Shown: in pieces, positions 1 through 7,931 of the stretch | How positions within the stretch are numbered: the first letter of the stretch is position 1 | How the letters are laid out: each line of letters begins with the position of its first letter | From: an uncultured Clostridia bacterium | GTDB taxonomy: Bacteria > Bacillota > Clostridia > Christensenellales > DTU072 | Reading direction: 5' to 3' | DNA length: 49,594 nucleotides | NCBI GenBank assembly: GCA_944349655.1 | Contig: CALVNL010000011.1 | Span: 1-49,594, forward strand | Translations under genes and position numbers: made by a program | Notes under the pieces: model-generated | Told to the model about the DNA's origin: nothing | The model's database searches: none | Seen by the model: only the letters and a program-made list of their open reading frames with translations

Positions 1-1392
1 GTTTATAAGCTGATTGAATTCCTCTATTTTAAGTTTGGCGGCTCTCCCCAAAGTCGGCACCGCGCTTATGTCGGAAATAACTTCGTTGAGACCTTTTCCC
101 GTCACCGTCGCGTATTCTTCTGCCGCTCGGACGGAAGTTTCTCCTATCCCTCTTTTCGGGAAATTTATTATCCTGAGCATGGCTTCGCTGTCGGAAGGAT
201 TGACGATAAGGCGCATATACGCCACCACGTCGAGAATTTCTTTCCGATCAAAAAATCTGAACCCGCCGAATACCTTGTAGGGCAACCCCAGCATATTGAG
301 CCTTGTTTCAAACAGTCTGGTAAGGGAGTTGTTGCGGACAAGTATGGCAAAATCGCTGTTTCCGTAGCCATTGTAACGTTTAAGCCCCATTATTCGGTCC
401 ATAACGTTATCCACTTCGTTATAGTCGGAATTGGCGTAAATGTATTCCACTTTCGCTCCGCCTTTCTTGGAAGAAAAAAGTTCCTTGTCGCTGCGGGCTT
501 TGTTGTGTTTGATGAGATTGTTGGCGGCGGTGAGTATTTCCTGCGTGGAACGGTAGTTTTCCTCCAGTTTATAAGTCTTGACTTCGGGAAAGGCTCTGTC
601 GAACTCCAAGATATTCCTTACGTTCGCCCCTCGCCAGCCGTAGATACTCTGGTCGTCGTCGCCCACCACGAAAACGTTGCCCCATTTGCCTGCCAAAATC
701 TTGACCAAAGCAAACTGTATCTCGTTGGTGTCCTGAAATTCGTCCACGTGAATATAGCGGAATTTATTTTGATAATAGCTTCTTACGTCCTCGTTTTCAC
801 GCAACAGAAGTTCGCATTTTACCAACAGGTCGTCGAAGTCCATAGCGTTGTTTTCTTTCAGAATTTCCTCGTACCTGTCGTAAACTTCGCTTATCGTCAT
901 GGCGTCTTTTTCCCTCGTCTGTATCTCATTGAAGAAAGCGTCGGGAGAAAGTCCGGCCTTTTTTGCTTCGCTGATAAGACAGCGGTACCTGTCTTTGTCC
1001 TTATCGTCTTCGACTTTCTTTTCTCTTAAAACTCTCGCAAACACTCTTTTTGAAGCGTCGTCGTCGAAAATACTGAATGACGACGTATAGCCGAGTTTTT
1101 CGGCGTGACGATGCAGTATTTTCACGCATAGAGAGTGAAAAGTGGAGATCCATACGTTGTTTTCTCCCAACATATCGTTCAGCCGCTGTTTCATTTCGTT
1201 GGTGGCTTTGTTTGTGAACGTTATGGCGAGTATGTTGTAATCGGCAACTCCCTTGTCTTCGATAAGATGAATTATTCTGTGAGTAAGCACACGGGTTTTT
1301 CCGCTGCCCGCTCCCGCAAATACCAGTACCGCCCCTTCGGTATCTTCCACGGCTTTGCGTTGACTTTCGTTTAACATAAGTTTACTTAGCAT
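1..1392 (-). CDS. pcrA: UvrD/PcrA-type superfamily 1A DNA helicase (partial, C-terminus outside window)
   Basis: ATP-dependent 3'-5' DNA helicase of the UvrD/PcrA/Rep family, acting in nucleotide excision repair and in clearing replication or transcription conflicts. About 464 N-terminal residues are visible and the reading frame runs off the left edge, so the last third (rest of domain 2A/2B and tail) is missing. Visible motifs are the Q-motif region (NESQRKAVE), Walker A AGAGSGKT at about residues 26-33, motif Ia (ITFTNKAT), Walker B VDEFQDTN near 207, motif III (GDDDQSIYGWRG) near 250, and motif IV (ENYRST). The start at 1392 overlaps the dgt stop as TAATG, suggesting translational coupling. 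A second ATG at 1377 begins closer to the conserved core and has the same GAGG further upstream, so it remains possible. PcrA rather than RecB-like, because no nuclease domain or large insertion is seen in the visible part. Confidence 0.93.
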   Translation of the reverse strand, partial: MLSKLMLNESQRKAVEDTEGAVLVFAGAGSGKTRVLTHRIIHLIEDKGVADYNILAITFTNKATNEMKQRLNDMLGENNVWISTFHSLCVKILHRHAEKLGYTSSFSIFDDDASKRVFARVLREKKVEDDKDKDRYRCLISEAKKAGLSPDAFFNEIQTREKDAMTISEVYDRYEEILKENNAMDFDDLLVKCELLLRENEDVRSYYQNKFRYIHVDEFQDTNEIQFALVKILAGKWGNVFVVGDDDQSIYGWRGANVRNILEFDRAFPEVKTYKLEENYRSTQEILTAANNLIKHNKARSDKELFSSKKGGAKVEYIYANSDYNEVDNVMDRIMGLKRYNGYGNSDFAILVRNNSLTRLFETRLNMLGLPYKVFGGFRFFDRKEILDVVAYMRLIVNPSDSEAMLRIINFPKRGIGETSVRAAEEYATVTGKGLNEVISDISAVPTLGRAAKLKIEEFNQLIN

Positions 1393-2375
1393 TATTCCTC
1401 TATCCCTTGCGGTATAAATAAATTTTTTGCGACGTTAATGGCGTAAATATCGCTCATTCCCGCCAGATAATCGCATACAAAAACCATCGGGTCGTCGGTG
1501 GTGACTACGTTTTGCGGCACCTCTCCCGGGTGTTTTATAAAATAATTGAAGAGTATTGCGAGCATCCTGTCCGCTTTCTGCTGCATAGCTTCCGCGCTTC
1601 GGGTAAAATAAACGTTATCGAACATAAAATCCCGAAGTTTGTTCATATAAAAGAAACATTCCTCACTCATCACGACTTCGTTTTTCCCGAAAGAATTTTT
1701 TACTATGTCCTTTACGAGAGTATTTATTCTTTCGGTTTTGGTATGACCGAGATATTCGGTACAATCTTTCGGAAGGTCGCTTTCCTTCAGCACCCCCGCC
1801 CTGACGGCGTCGTTAATGTCGTGATTTATATAAGCTATCCTGTCGGCGTAACTTACCACTTTACCTTCCAACGTGCAGGGGTTGCCTTTGGAGGTATGAT
1901 TGAGTATACCGTTGCGGACTTCGTATGTAAGGTTAAGCCCCTGTCCGTCGTTTTCCAACACGTCCACCACTCTAAGACTCTGTTCGTTGTGCTTAAAATG
2001 TCCGGTAAGGGCGTTCAGAACCCGCTCTCCGGCGTGACCGAAAGGAGTATGTCCTAAGTCGTGTCCTAACCCTATCGCTTCGGTAAGGTCTTCGTTGAGG
2101 AGCAAAGCGCGGCTTATCGTCCTCGCTATCTGCGTAACTTCCAAAGTGTGCGTAAGACGGGTACGGTAGTGGTCTCCGGCAGGACTTAAAAAAACCTGCG
2201 TCTTGTGCTTCAGTCTGCGGAAGGATTTACAATGAATTATTCTGTCGCGGTCTCGCTGAAATTCCGTTCTTAAAGGACACGGTTCGAGAGGTTTTTCCCG
2301 TCCCTTTGTGTGCTCGCTTTTCATTGCGTACGGACTCAAAAATTCTCTTTCGTACTTCAGCTGATGTTCTTTCAT
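1392..2375 (-). CDS. dgt: deoxyguanosinetriphosphate triphosphohydrolase-like protein (HD domain)
   Basis: Dgt-family dNTP triphosphohydrolase, which splits dNTPs into deoxynucleoside and triphosphate and so adjusts dNTP pools. At 327 residues it is the short Gram-positive-like form. The metal-binding HD signature is visible: His76 in HTLEVTQIA, His105-Asp106 in GLGHDLGHTPFGH, and a further Asp in SYADRIAYINHD. The N-terminal RDRDRIIHCKSFRRLKHKTQ stretch is typical of the family. It ends in a TAATG overlap with the helicase. In many Clostridia dgt sits next to ppdK and before dnaG-rpoD; here the helicase takes that downstream place. A good Shine-Dalgarno (CGGAG) precedes the ATG. Only about 30 bases separate the start from the upstream terminator, so its promoter must lie in or very close to that hairpin. 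Confidence 0.94.
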   Translation of the reverse strand: MKEHQLKYEREFLSPYAMKSEHTKGREKPLEPCPLRTEFQRDRDRIIHCKSFRRLKHKTQVFLSPAGDHYRTRLTHTLEVTQIARTISRALLLNEDLTEAIGLGHDLGHTPFGHAGERVLNALTGHFKHNEQSLRVVDVLENDGQGLNLTYEVRNGILNHTSKGNPCTLEGKVVSYADRIAYINHDINDAVRAGVLKESDLPKDCTEYLGHTKTERINTLVKDIVKNSFGKNEVVMSEECFFYMNKLRDFMFDNVYFTRSAEAMQQKADRMLAILFNYFIKHPGEVPQNVVTTDDPMVFVCDYLAGMSDIYAINVAKNLFIPQGIEE

Positions 2376-2405
2376 AAAAACTCCGTGACGTTTAGTGCAA
2401 AAATA

Positions 2406-2434
2406 AAAATCCGTTATTTATTATAACGGATTTT
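2406..2434 (-). terminator. intrinsic terminator after the small membrane protein gene
   Basis: A 12-base-pair perfect inverted repeat (arms 2406-2417 and 2423-2434, 5-base loop). On the minus strand the right arm ends in a run of T that continues as TATTTTTG, which suits Rho-independent termination of the gene at 2478-2708. The A/T-rich flanks on both sides mean it could also work in the other direction. Confidence 0.75.
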
Positions 2435-2477
2435 CTATGATTTTTCAAGTCCCGTGCGGGATGAAACAGGTTTTCGA

Positions 2478-2708
2478 TTACGCCTTTGCGAAAATCATAT
2501 GCTTGAAGAGCAGGCACCAGATCGCGTCCAGCCAACCTACGAATACGCCCAGGAAAGTAACCACGATGGCGGTTATAAGAGTAATAAAACTTTTATTTTT
2601 GATAAACGCCGACCACCTTACCGTAACTTCCACTACCCAGTTTACCACGGGTATAATTAAAAGAATAATCTGAACCAGACGGCTCTGACTGTTGAACCAA
2701 CGTGCCAT
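2478..2708 (-). CDS. small two-helix membrane protein of unknown function
   Basis: A 76-residue protein with a short basic N-terminus (MARWFNSQSR) and two hydrophobic segments at about residues 11-27 and 41-67. The first is interrupted by a polar VNWVVE stretch; the second contains TFLGVFVGWLDAIWCL. The spacing of the second helix loosely recalls the YqaE/Pmp3 family (TLLG-x-PG-x-HA), but the proline-glycine is absent and I do not assign it. The Shine-Dalgarno GGAGG lies 7 bases before the ATG. It stands alone between the ppdK hairpin and its own terminator, so it is probably a single-gene transcript. A CATACTA sequence at 2729-2735, like a forespore sigma-G -10 element, lies upstream, without a convincing -35. 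Real gene likely; function unknown. Confidence 0.7.
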   Translation of the reverse strand: MARWFNSQSRLVQIILLIIPVVNWVVEVTVRWSAFIKNKSFITLITAIVVTFLGVFVGWLDAIWCLLFKHMIFAKA

Positions 2709-2792
2709 AATATAACCTCCGATAAAAATAGTATGTTATTTACTCAATAATTATATTATCAAAAATACCGATTATTCTTACCTGTTAAACTT

Positions 2793-2814
2793 ACGGGAGC
2801 CTTTCGGCTCCCGT
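2793..2814 (-). terminator. GNRA-capped hairpin after ppdK, probable terminator
   Basis: A 9-base-pair perfect GC-rich stem (arms 2793-2801 and 2806-2814). On the minus strand its loop reads GAAA, an extra-stable tetraloop. It lies 18 bases past the ppdK stop. The T-run expected of an intrinsic terminator is weak (AAGTTTAACAGG), so it may act mainly as a 3'-end stabiliser or need a protein factor. Confidence 0.55.
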
Positions 2815-2832
2815 GAAAAGTGAATTGTTTAA

Positions 2833-5448
2833 TTATTTCTGTTTCAGAACTGCCTGAGCCGCCGCAAGGATAGCGATGGGTACGCGGAAGGGCGAGCAGG
2901 AAACGTAGTTGAGTCCGATGCTGTTGCAGAATTCAACGGTGGAAGGATCGCCGCCGTGTTCTCCGCAGATACCGCATTTGAGGTTAGCACGGGTGGCTCT
3001 TCCGTCGGCAACAGCCATCTTCATCAGTTTGCCTACGCCGATCTGGTCGACTTTCTGGAAGGGATCCTGTTCGAAAATCTTCTTGTCGTAGTAGTCGTTG
3101 AGGAACTTAGCGGCGTCGTCACGGCTGAATCCGTAAGTCATCTGAGTAAGATCGTTGGTTCCGAAACTGAAGAATTCGGCTTCGGTAGCGATTTCGCCTG
3201 CGGTCAGAGCGGCTCTCGGGATTTCGATCATCGTACCGACGTGGTATTCGATCTTTTCGCCTTTTTCAGCCATAACTTCTTCGGCGGTCTTAACGACGAT
3301 ATCTTTAACGTATTTCAGTTCTTTCACGTCGCCTACGAGAGGTATCATGATTTCGGGGATAACGCTTGCGCCGTCTGCCTTTCTGATGAGGGCTGCTTCG
3401 ATAACGGCTCTGGTCTGCATAACGGCGATTTCCGGATAGGTTACCGCAAGACGGCATCCGCGGTGACCGAGCATCGGGTTGAATTCGTGCAATCCGTCGA
3501 TGGTTTCTTTCAGTTCTTCGTAAGAAACGTTCATTTCCTTAGCCAAAGCAACGATATCTTCGTGCTTGGTGGGTACGAATTCGTGGAGAGGCGGATCGAG
3601 GAAACGAATGGTAACGGGATATTCGCCCATAGCTTCGTAGAGTTTCACGAAGTCGTCTCTCTGCATCGGGAGGAGTTTGGCGAGGGCCTTTTCTCTCTGT
3701 TCCACGGTCTTGGAAATGATCATTTCTCTGACTGCGGCTATTCTGTCTTCGGCAAAGAACATATGTTCGGTACGGCAAAGTCCGATACCTTCGGCTCCGA
3801 AGCTTCTGGCGGTCTTGGCGTCGGTGGGGGTGTCGGCGTTGGCTCTTACCTTGAGTTTACGCACTTCGTTGGCCCACTGCATAATTCTTCCGAAGTATCC
3901 TGCGATTTCTGCGTCGACGGTCTTGATTTTGCCGGCGTAAATGTTACCGGTGCTGCCGTCGAGGGACAGATAATCTTCGGTGGTGTAGGTCTTTCCGTTG
4001 ATGGTAACGGTCTTGGCTTCTTCGTCGATAACCAAAGCTCCGCATCCGGCTACGCAGCAACGTCCCATACCGCGGGCTACGACTGCGGCGTGAGAAGTAC
4101 GTCCGCCGCGGGCGGTCAGGATACCCTGAGCAACGTTCATACCTTCGATGTCTTCGGGGCTGGTTTCCAGTCTTACCAAAACTACGGGTTCGGACTTAGC
4201 TCTTTCCATAGCTTCTTCGGCGCTGAAGCAGATTTTACCGCAAGCGGCGCCCGGGCTTGCGGGAAGTCCTGCGGCGATGGGTTTGGCGGCCTTCAAAGCC
4301 TTGATATCGAATCTCGGGTGGAGAAGTTCGTCCAACTGTTTGGGTTCGATCTTCATCAACGCTTCTTCTTTGGTGATGAGTCCTTCGTCCACGAGGTCGC
4401 AAGCGATACGGATAGCGGCGTTTGCCGTTCTCTTACCGTTACGGGTCTGGAGCATATAGAGTTTACCTTCTTCGATGGTGAATTCCATATCCTGCATATC
4501 CTTGAAGTAGTTTTCCAGTTTCTGAGTGATCGCCACGAACTGGTTGTAAACGGCTTCGTTGGTTTCCTTAAGATGATCGATGGTGCTGGGAGTACGGATA
4601 CCCGCAACAACGTCTTCGCCCTGAGCGTTCATAAGATATTCGCCGTAGAGTTTCTTTTCGCCGGTAGCGGGGTCACGGGTGAAAGCAACGCCGGTGCCGG
4701 AGGTGTCGCCCATGTTTCCGAATACCATGCTCTGAACGTTAACTGCGGTACCCCAGGTGCTGGGTATATCGTTCATTCTTCTGTAAACGTTGGCTCTGGG
4801 GTTGTCCCAGCTTCTGAAAACGGCTTCGATGGCGCCTACGAGCTGAACTTTCGGATCCTGGGGGAATTCCTCTCCCTTTTCCTTAAGATAGAACTCTTTG
4901 TATTTCGCGATAAGTTCCTGCAGGTCTTCCGCGGTGAATTCGGTATCGAGTTTAATGCCTTTGGCTTCTTTCATTTCGTCGATGACGACTTCGAAGAAGG
5001 ATTTGCCCAGACCGCAAACGACGTCGGAATACATCTGAATGAATCTGCGGTAGCAGTCGTAAGCGAAACGGGGGTTGCCGGTTTTCTTGGCAAGGCCTTT
5101 AACGCTGACGTCGTTCAGACCGAGGTTAAGAATGGTGTCCATCATACCGGGCATGGAAGCTCTTGCTCCGCTACGAACGGATACGAGGAAGGGGTTTTCG
5201 GAGTCGCCGAATTTCTTACCGGTTTCCTTTTCCACTATCGCCAGCGTAGCGAAAGTCTGGTCGATAATTTCCTGGTTGATTTTCCTGCCGTCTTCGTAGT
5301 ACTTGGTGCAGGCTTCGGTGGTGATGGTAAATCCGTCGGGCACGGGCATGCCGAGGTTGGTCATTTCCGCGAGGTTCGCGCCTTTGCCGCCGAACTTAGC
5401 CTTGTCCTTTCCGTCTGCTTCTCTGAATAAATAAACGTACTTAGTCAT
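2833..5448 (-). CDS. ppdK: pyruvate, phosphate dikinase
   Basis: Pyruvate phosphate dikinase, a cytosolic enzyme that interconverts pyruvate, ATP and phosphate with phosphoenolpyruvate, AMP and pyrophosphate. In anaerobic Clostridia it often works with PPi-dependent glycolysis. At 871 residues it has the normal length. Domains in order are the N-terminal ATP-grasp nucleotide domain (GGKGANLAEM near the start), the swivelling phosphohistidine domain with catalytic His in GGRTSHAAVVARG near residue 450, and the C-terminal PEP/pyruvate TIM barrel with FGTNDLTQM and the active-site CGEHGG near 834. I chose ATG 5448 over the adjacent TTG at 5451, because AGGAG lies 8 bases before the ATG. It has its own promoter and a hairpin behind it, so it is probably monocistronic. 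It follows recO as in many Clostridia, but the small DUF4342 gene often found between them is absent. Confidence 0.97.
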   Translation of the reverse strand: MTKYVYLFREADGKDKAKFGGKGANLAEMTNLGMPVPDGFTITTEACTKYYEDGRKINQEIIDQTFATLAIVEKETGKKFGDSENPFLVSVRSGARASMPGMMDTILNLGLNDVSVKGLAKKTGNPRFAYDCYRRFIQMYSDVVCGLGKSFFEVVIDEMKEAKGIKLDTEFTAEDLQELIAKYKEFYLKEKGEEFPQDPKVQLVGAIEAVFRSWDNPRANVYRRMNDIPSTWGTAVNVQSMVFGNMGDTSGTGVAFTRDPATGEKKLYGEYLMNAQGEDVVAGIRTPSTIDHLKETNEAVYNQFVAITQKLENYFKDMQDMEFTIEEGKLYMLQTRNGKRTANAAIRIACDLVDEGLITKEEALMKIEPKQLDELLHPRFDIKALKAAKPIAAGLPASPGAACGKICFSAEEAMERAKSEPVVLVRLETSPEDIEGMNVAQGILTARGGRTSHAAVVARGMGRCCVAGCGALVIDEEAKTVTINGKTYTTEDYLSLDGSTGNIYAGKIKTVDAEIAGYFGRIMQWANEVRKLKVRANADTPTDAKTARSFGAEGIGLCRTEHMFFAEDRIAAVREMIISKTVEQREKALAKLLPMQRDDFVKLYEAMGEYPVTIRFLDPPLHEFVPTKHEDIVALAKEMNVSYEELKETIDGLHEFNPMLGHRGCRLAVTYPEIAVMQTRAVIEAALIRKADGASVIPEIMIPLVGDVKELKYVKDIVVKTAEEVMAEKGEKIEYHVGTMIEIPRAALTAGEIATEAEFFSFGTNDLTQMTYGFSRDDAAKFLNDYYDKKIFEQDPFQKVDQIGVGKLMKMAVADGRATRANLKCGICGEHGGDPSTVEFCNSIGLNYVSCSPFRVPIAILAAAQAVLKQK

Positions 5449-5499
5449 CAAAATTTCTCCTCTAATAAAATATTTTTGTTAAAATTTTCAAACAAGATT

Positions 5500-5528
5500 A
5501 TTATACCTTTATTTGCCATATTTTTCAA
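5500..5528 (-). promoter_or_regulatory. sigma-A-type promoter of ppdK
   Basis: On the minus strand TTGAAA (5523-5528), a 17-base spacer, then TATAAT (5500-5505). This matches the housekeeping consensus in 10 of 12 positions. It lies between the recO stop and the ppdK Shine-Dalgarno, giving a leader of about 45 bases. Confidence 0.8.
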
Positions 5529-5563
5529 GCCATTTTATAAACTTCGTAAATTTTCCCCTGCCT

Positions 5564-6184
5564 TCAATCCATATTGAAGATTTTCCCCGAAACGGTAAGT
5601 TTAAGTCCCAATTCCGAACGAAAACCGGCTTCGAGGTGTTTTATGAGGTTTTTAATTTCCCTTTCCGAACAATCGGCAAGGCAGCTTATGGGGTCTGCAA
5701 CCTTGGAAAGCGCCGAAAAAATCGCGCTGACGTCCTCGGGAAAAACCCCTTCGGTTATGTCGATACCGCATTCCGAGGCGACTTTAACTCCGTACTGCAA
5801 AGCCGTGGCGAGAGGATAAACCTCTCCGTAATTTATTTCCCCGAGAGTTTTTATAAGGTTCGGAAAAGAGAGTTCTTCCCCTGCCGAAAGGCATTTTTCG
5901 TAAATTTCGGTACAAAGCAAAGCCGAGGCGTAGCGAGCCGCGTCCGTCCAACAATTCAGAAACTGTTCCTTTGCCGAAACTCCGCTTAAGATATACCCGT
6001 TTTTCCCCTGACTTAAAGAAAATTCCCCGAAAACGAGAAGTCCGGTCACGCTTTTAAGGCGGGCGGAGGCTTTCCTTACTCCTTTTACCCGTACCGTTAA
6101 AAGTCCTTCCCCCGTCGCAAGGGTAAGTATTTTGTCGGCTTCGCCGTAATCGACGGAACGAATTATCAGCCCCGTTACGTCCAT
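5564..6184 (-). CDS. recO: DNA repair protein RecO, short form without zinc finger
   Basis: RecO, which mediates RecA loading and strand annealing in the RecFOR gap-repair pathway. The N-terminal OB-fold is clear (GLIIRSVDYGEADKIL, then TVRVKGVRKASARLKSV), followed by the helical domain (AARYASALLCTEIYEKC). At 206 residues it is about 40 shorter than usual Clostridial RecO. The alignment by eye goes straight from ALQYGVKVASECGI to the C-terminal helices, with no pair of CxxC motifs, so the zinc-binding insert seems to be missing. Its position behind era-yqzL and in front of ppdK is the standard Bacillota order. An AAAGGAG Shine-Dalgarno lies about 11 bases before the ATG. Confidence 0.9.
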   Translation of the reverse strand: MDVTGLIIRSVDYGEADKILTLATGEGLLTVRVKGVRKASARLKSVTGLLVFGEFSLSQGKNGYILSGVSAKEQFLNCWTDAARYASALLCTEIYEKCLSAGEELSFPNLIKTLGEINYGEVYPLATALQYGVKVASECGIDITEGVFPEDVSAIFSALSKVADPISCLADCSEREIKNLIKHLEAGFRSELGLKLTVSGKIFNMD

Positions 6185-6251
6185 AAATAAGCTCTCTCCT
6201 TTGCGATAAACTTTTCAACTATAACGATTATAAACTATATTCGATTATAAT

Positions 6252-6285
6252 AAAAGACCGCTCTCGTAAAAACAAGTGCGGTCGA
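6252..6285 (-). terminator. probable terminator between yqzL and recO
   Basis: Six-base-pair GC-rich stem (arms 6256-6261 and 6278-6283), extendable by weak pairs toward the loop. On the minus strand it is followed by TTTTATTATAA. It would end the yqzL transcript or attenuate readthrough into recO. The stem is short and the loop long, so confidence is moderate. Confidence 0.45.
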
Positions 6286-6319
6286 TTATTTTCGGGTTCA
6301 AGAAAAGCAGATTGATGAA

Positions 6320-6424
6320 TTATTTTCTGTCCTTATCCGATAGTGCTCGGTATAACATATAGTATCCTGCATTACCGCTTTTTTCAAAGGCTTTCCATAA
6401 TAATTCGTCAATTTTATCAGCCAT
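6320..6424 (-). CDS. yqzL: YqzL family protein
   Basis: A 34-residue protein (start MADKIDELLWKAFEKSGN, end LSDKDRK). The pattern of an initial W-K-x-F, a G-N/G-x turn and a Y-x-L-[FY]-[KR] stretch matches the small YqzL family. In Bacillus that gene lies between era and recO, which is exactly its place here. AGGG precedes the ATG by 6 bases. No biochemical function is known to me. The recognition rests on a short sequence plus location, and the location makes it convincing. Confidence 0.8.
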   Translation of the reverse strand: MADKIDELLWKAFEKSGNAGYYMLYRALSDKDRK

Positions 6425-6441
6425 CTTTTTCCCTCATATAT

Positions 6442-6462
6442 CGTAAACTTAAATCGTTTACG
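6442..6462. repeat. inverted repeat between era and yqzL
   Basis: CGTAAAC and GTTTACG arms of 7 bases around a 7-base centre, just upstream of the yqzL Shine-Dalgarno. It has no T-run on either side, so it looks more like a protein-binding site or a short leader hairpin than a terminator. Confidence 0.4.
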
Positions 6463-6515
6463 CTATTATGATGAGCAACCGCCGGGAAAAATATACCTAC
6501 TTTTCAAAAAATTTT

Positions 6516-7931
6516 TTAATCGGGATTTTTTCTGTCGTAACCGAGTTCCCGCATAACGAAATCGCTCCCTCTCCAGTCCTCTTTTACTCTGACGAACAGC
6601 GTGAGAAAAACCTTTTCTCCCGTCATATCTTCCAGATCCTGACGGGCGTAGGTGGCGATTTTCTTGATCATCGCTCCGCCTTTCCCCAAAATAATCGGTT
6701 TGTGAGCGGCTTTTTCGCAGATTATGTCGGCGTTGACGTCCACGATACCGTTATTGCGGACTTTGTATTCTCTTATATCCACGCCTATCCCGTAAGGGAC
6801 TTCCTTGTCGAGAAGACGGAGAGCCTTTTCCCTGATGATTTCCGCCGCCATAAACCGCATAGGACGGTCGGTGAACTGGTCGTCGGCGTAATATTTTATA
6901 TTGTCGGTAAGAAGTTTTTTGATTTCTTTTTTCAGCGGTTCGATATTCCTGCCCCGTAAAGCGGAGATAGGCACCACCGCCGCAAGGCCGGCTATCCCGT
7001 TAAGGGCGGTCAGAATTTCGAATACCTTTTCTTTGGTGACGTGGTCGGTCTTGTTGACGGCGACGATGACTTTCTGTCCCGCATTTACGTAAGAAACAAT
7101 ACGTTCTCTGTCGTTTTCGTCGAAACCTTTTTCGCAATCCACCACATAAAGCACGCAGTCCACTCCGTCGAGGGCGGCGGAAGCGGTCTTCATCATATAT
7201 TCGCCGAGTTTGTTGCGGGGCTTGTGAAGTCCCGGGGTGTCGATAAATATTATCTGACAGTCCTTTTCGTTGTAGATACCTAATATTTTGTTACGGGTGG
7301 TTTGAGGTTTCCAGCTGACTATAGCTACCTTTTCCCCCACGATACGGTTGACGAGAGTGCTTTTACCTGCGTTGGGTCTGCCCACTATCGCCACGAACCC
7401 CGAACGGAATTCGCTTTCTTTCCCGTTATTTTCCTTTTCGTTTTCGGGTAAGGCTTCTCCGTTTTCTCTCGGGAAACCGGCCGAAAGGAGAATTTTTTCG
7501 CTCAAAGCGTTCATTTCCTTTTCGCCTTCTTCGTCTTCGTGATCGAAACCGAGCAAATGCAAAAGCCCGTGACACACCAAAAACGCCTTTTCCCTGTCTT
7601 CCGAATGACCGTATTCGGCGGCTTGTTCGGCAGCTTTCTCGTTGCAGACGAGAATTTCGCCCAGCATCACCGACCCGTCTTCTTCGTTTATGTCCCCCGC
7701 GCCGTAATTTTCCTTAATTAAAGGCAAAGTCACGTCCTCGAGAAGCTGAAAACTCAATACGTCGGTGACTTTGTCCATACCTCGGGTTTCTTTGTTGAGT
7801 TCCCTTATTTCTTCGGAAGTGACAAAGGAAACCTCCGCGTCGACGTCTTCGGGAGCGAAATCCAGCTCCTTCCCCGCCGCATTGAAAACTTTTTTTACCA
7901 ACTCTTCGTTGCCGCCGTAAACTCTTAACAT
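6516..7931 (-). CDS. ybeY-era: fused endoribonuclease YbeY - GTPase Era
   Basis: A single 471-residue frame joins two ribosome-maturation proteins. Residues 1 to about 150 are YbeY, the metal-dependent endoribonuclease of 16S rRNA processing, with the zinc signature HGLLHLLGFDHE (His121, His125, His131). After an acidic linker of about 25 residues (around 152-176), residues 177-471 are Era, the GTPase that binds the 3' end of 16S rRNA. Its G1 is GRPNAGKST (184-192), followed by switch II DTPG, G4 NKTD, G5 SAL and a C-terminal KH domain (KPIILGKGGAMIKKIA). I read the linker codon by codon and found no stop and no ATG at the Era start, so a separate Era start is unlikely. The genes are neighbours in most Bacillota, normally with dgkA and cdd between them, and both intervening genes are absent here. 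The start overlaps the pgpH stop as TAATG. Confidence 0.95.
   Translation of the reverse strand: MLRVYGGNEELVKKVFNAAGKELDFAPEDVDAEVSFVTSEEIRELNKETRGMDKVTDVLSFQLLEDVTLPLIKENYGAGDINEEDGSVMLGEILVCNEKAAEQAAEYGHSEDREKAFLVCHGLLHLLGFDHEDEEGEKEMNALSEKILLSAGFPRENGEALPENEKENNGKESEFRSGFVAIVGRPNAGKSTLVNRIVGEKVAIVSWKPQTTRNKILGIYNEKDCQIIFIDTPGLHKPRNKLGEYMMKTASAALDGVDCVLYVVDCEKGFDENDRERIVSYVNAGQKVIVAVNKTDHVTKEKVFEILTALNGIAGLAAVVPISALRGRNIEPLKKEIKKLLTDNIKYYADDQFTDRPMRFMAAEIIREKALRLLDKEVPYGIGVDIREYKVRNNGIVDVNADIICEKAAHKPIILGKGGAMIKKIATYARQDLEDMTGEKVFLTLFVRVKEDWRGSDFVMRELGYDRKNPD

Noticed and set aside
2956..5430. 824-codon open frame on the plus strand opposite ppdK
   Set aside because: It mirrors the codon bias of ppdK, has no Shine-Dalgarno and resembles no protein; ppdK on the minus strand has every family motif.
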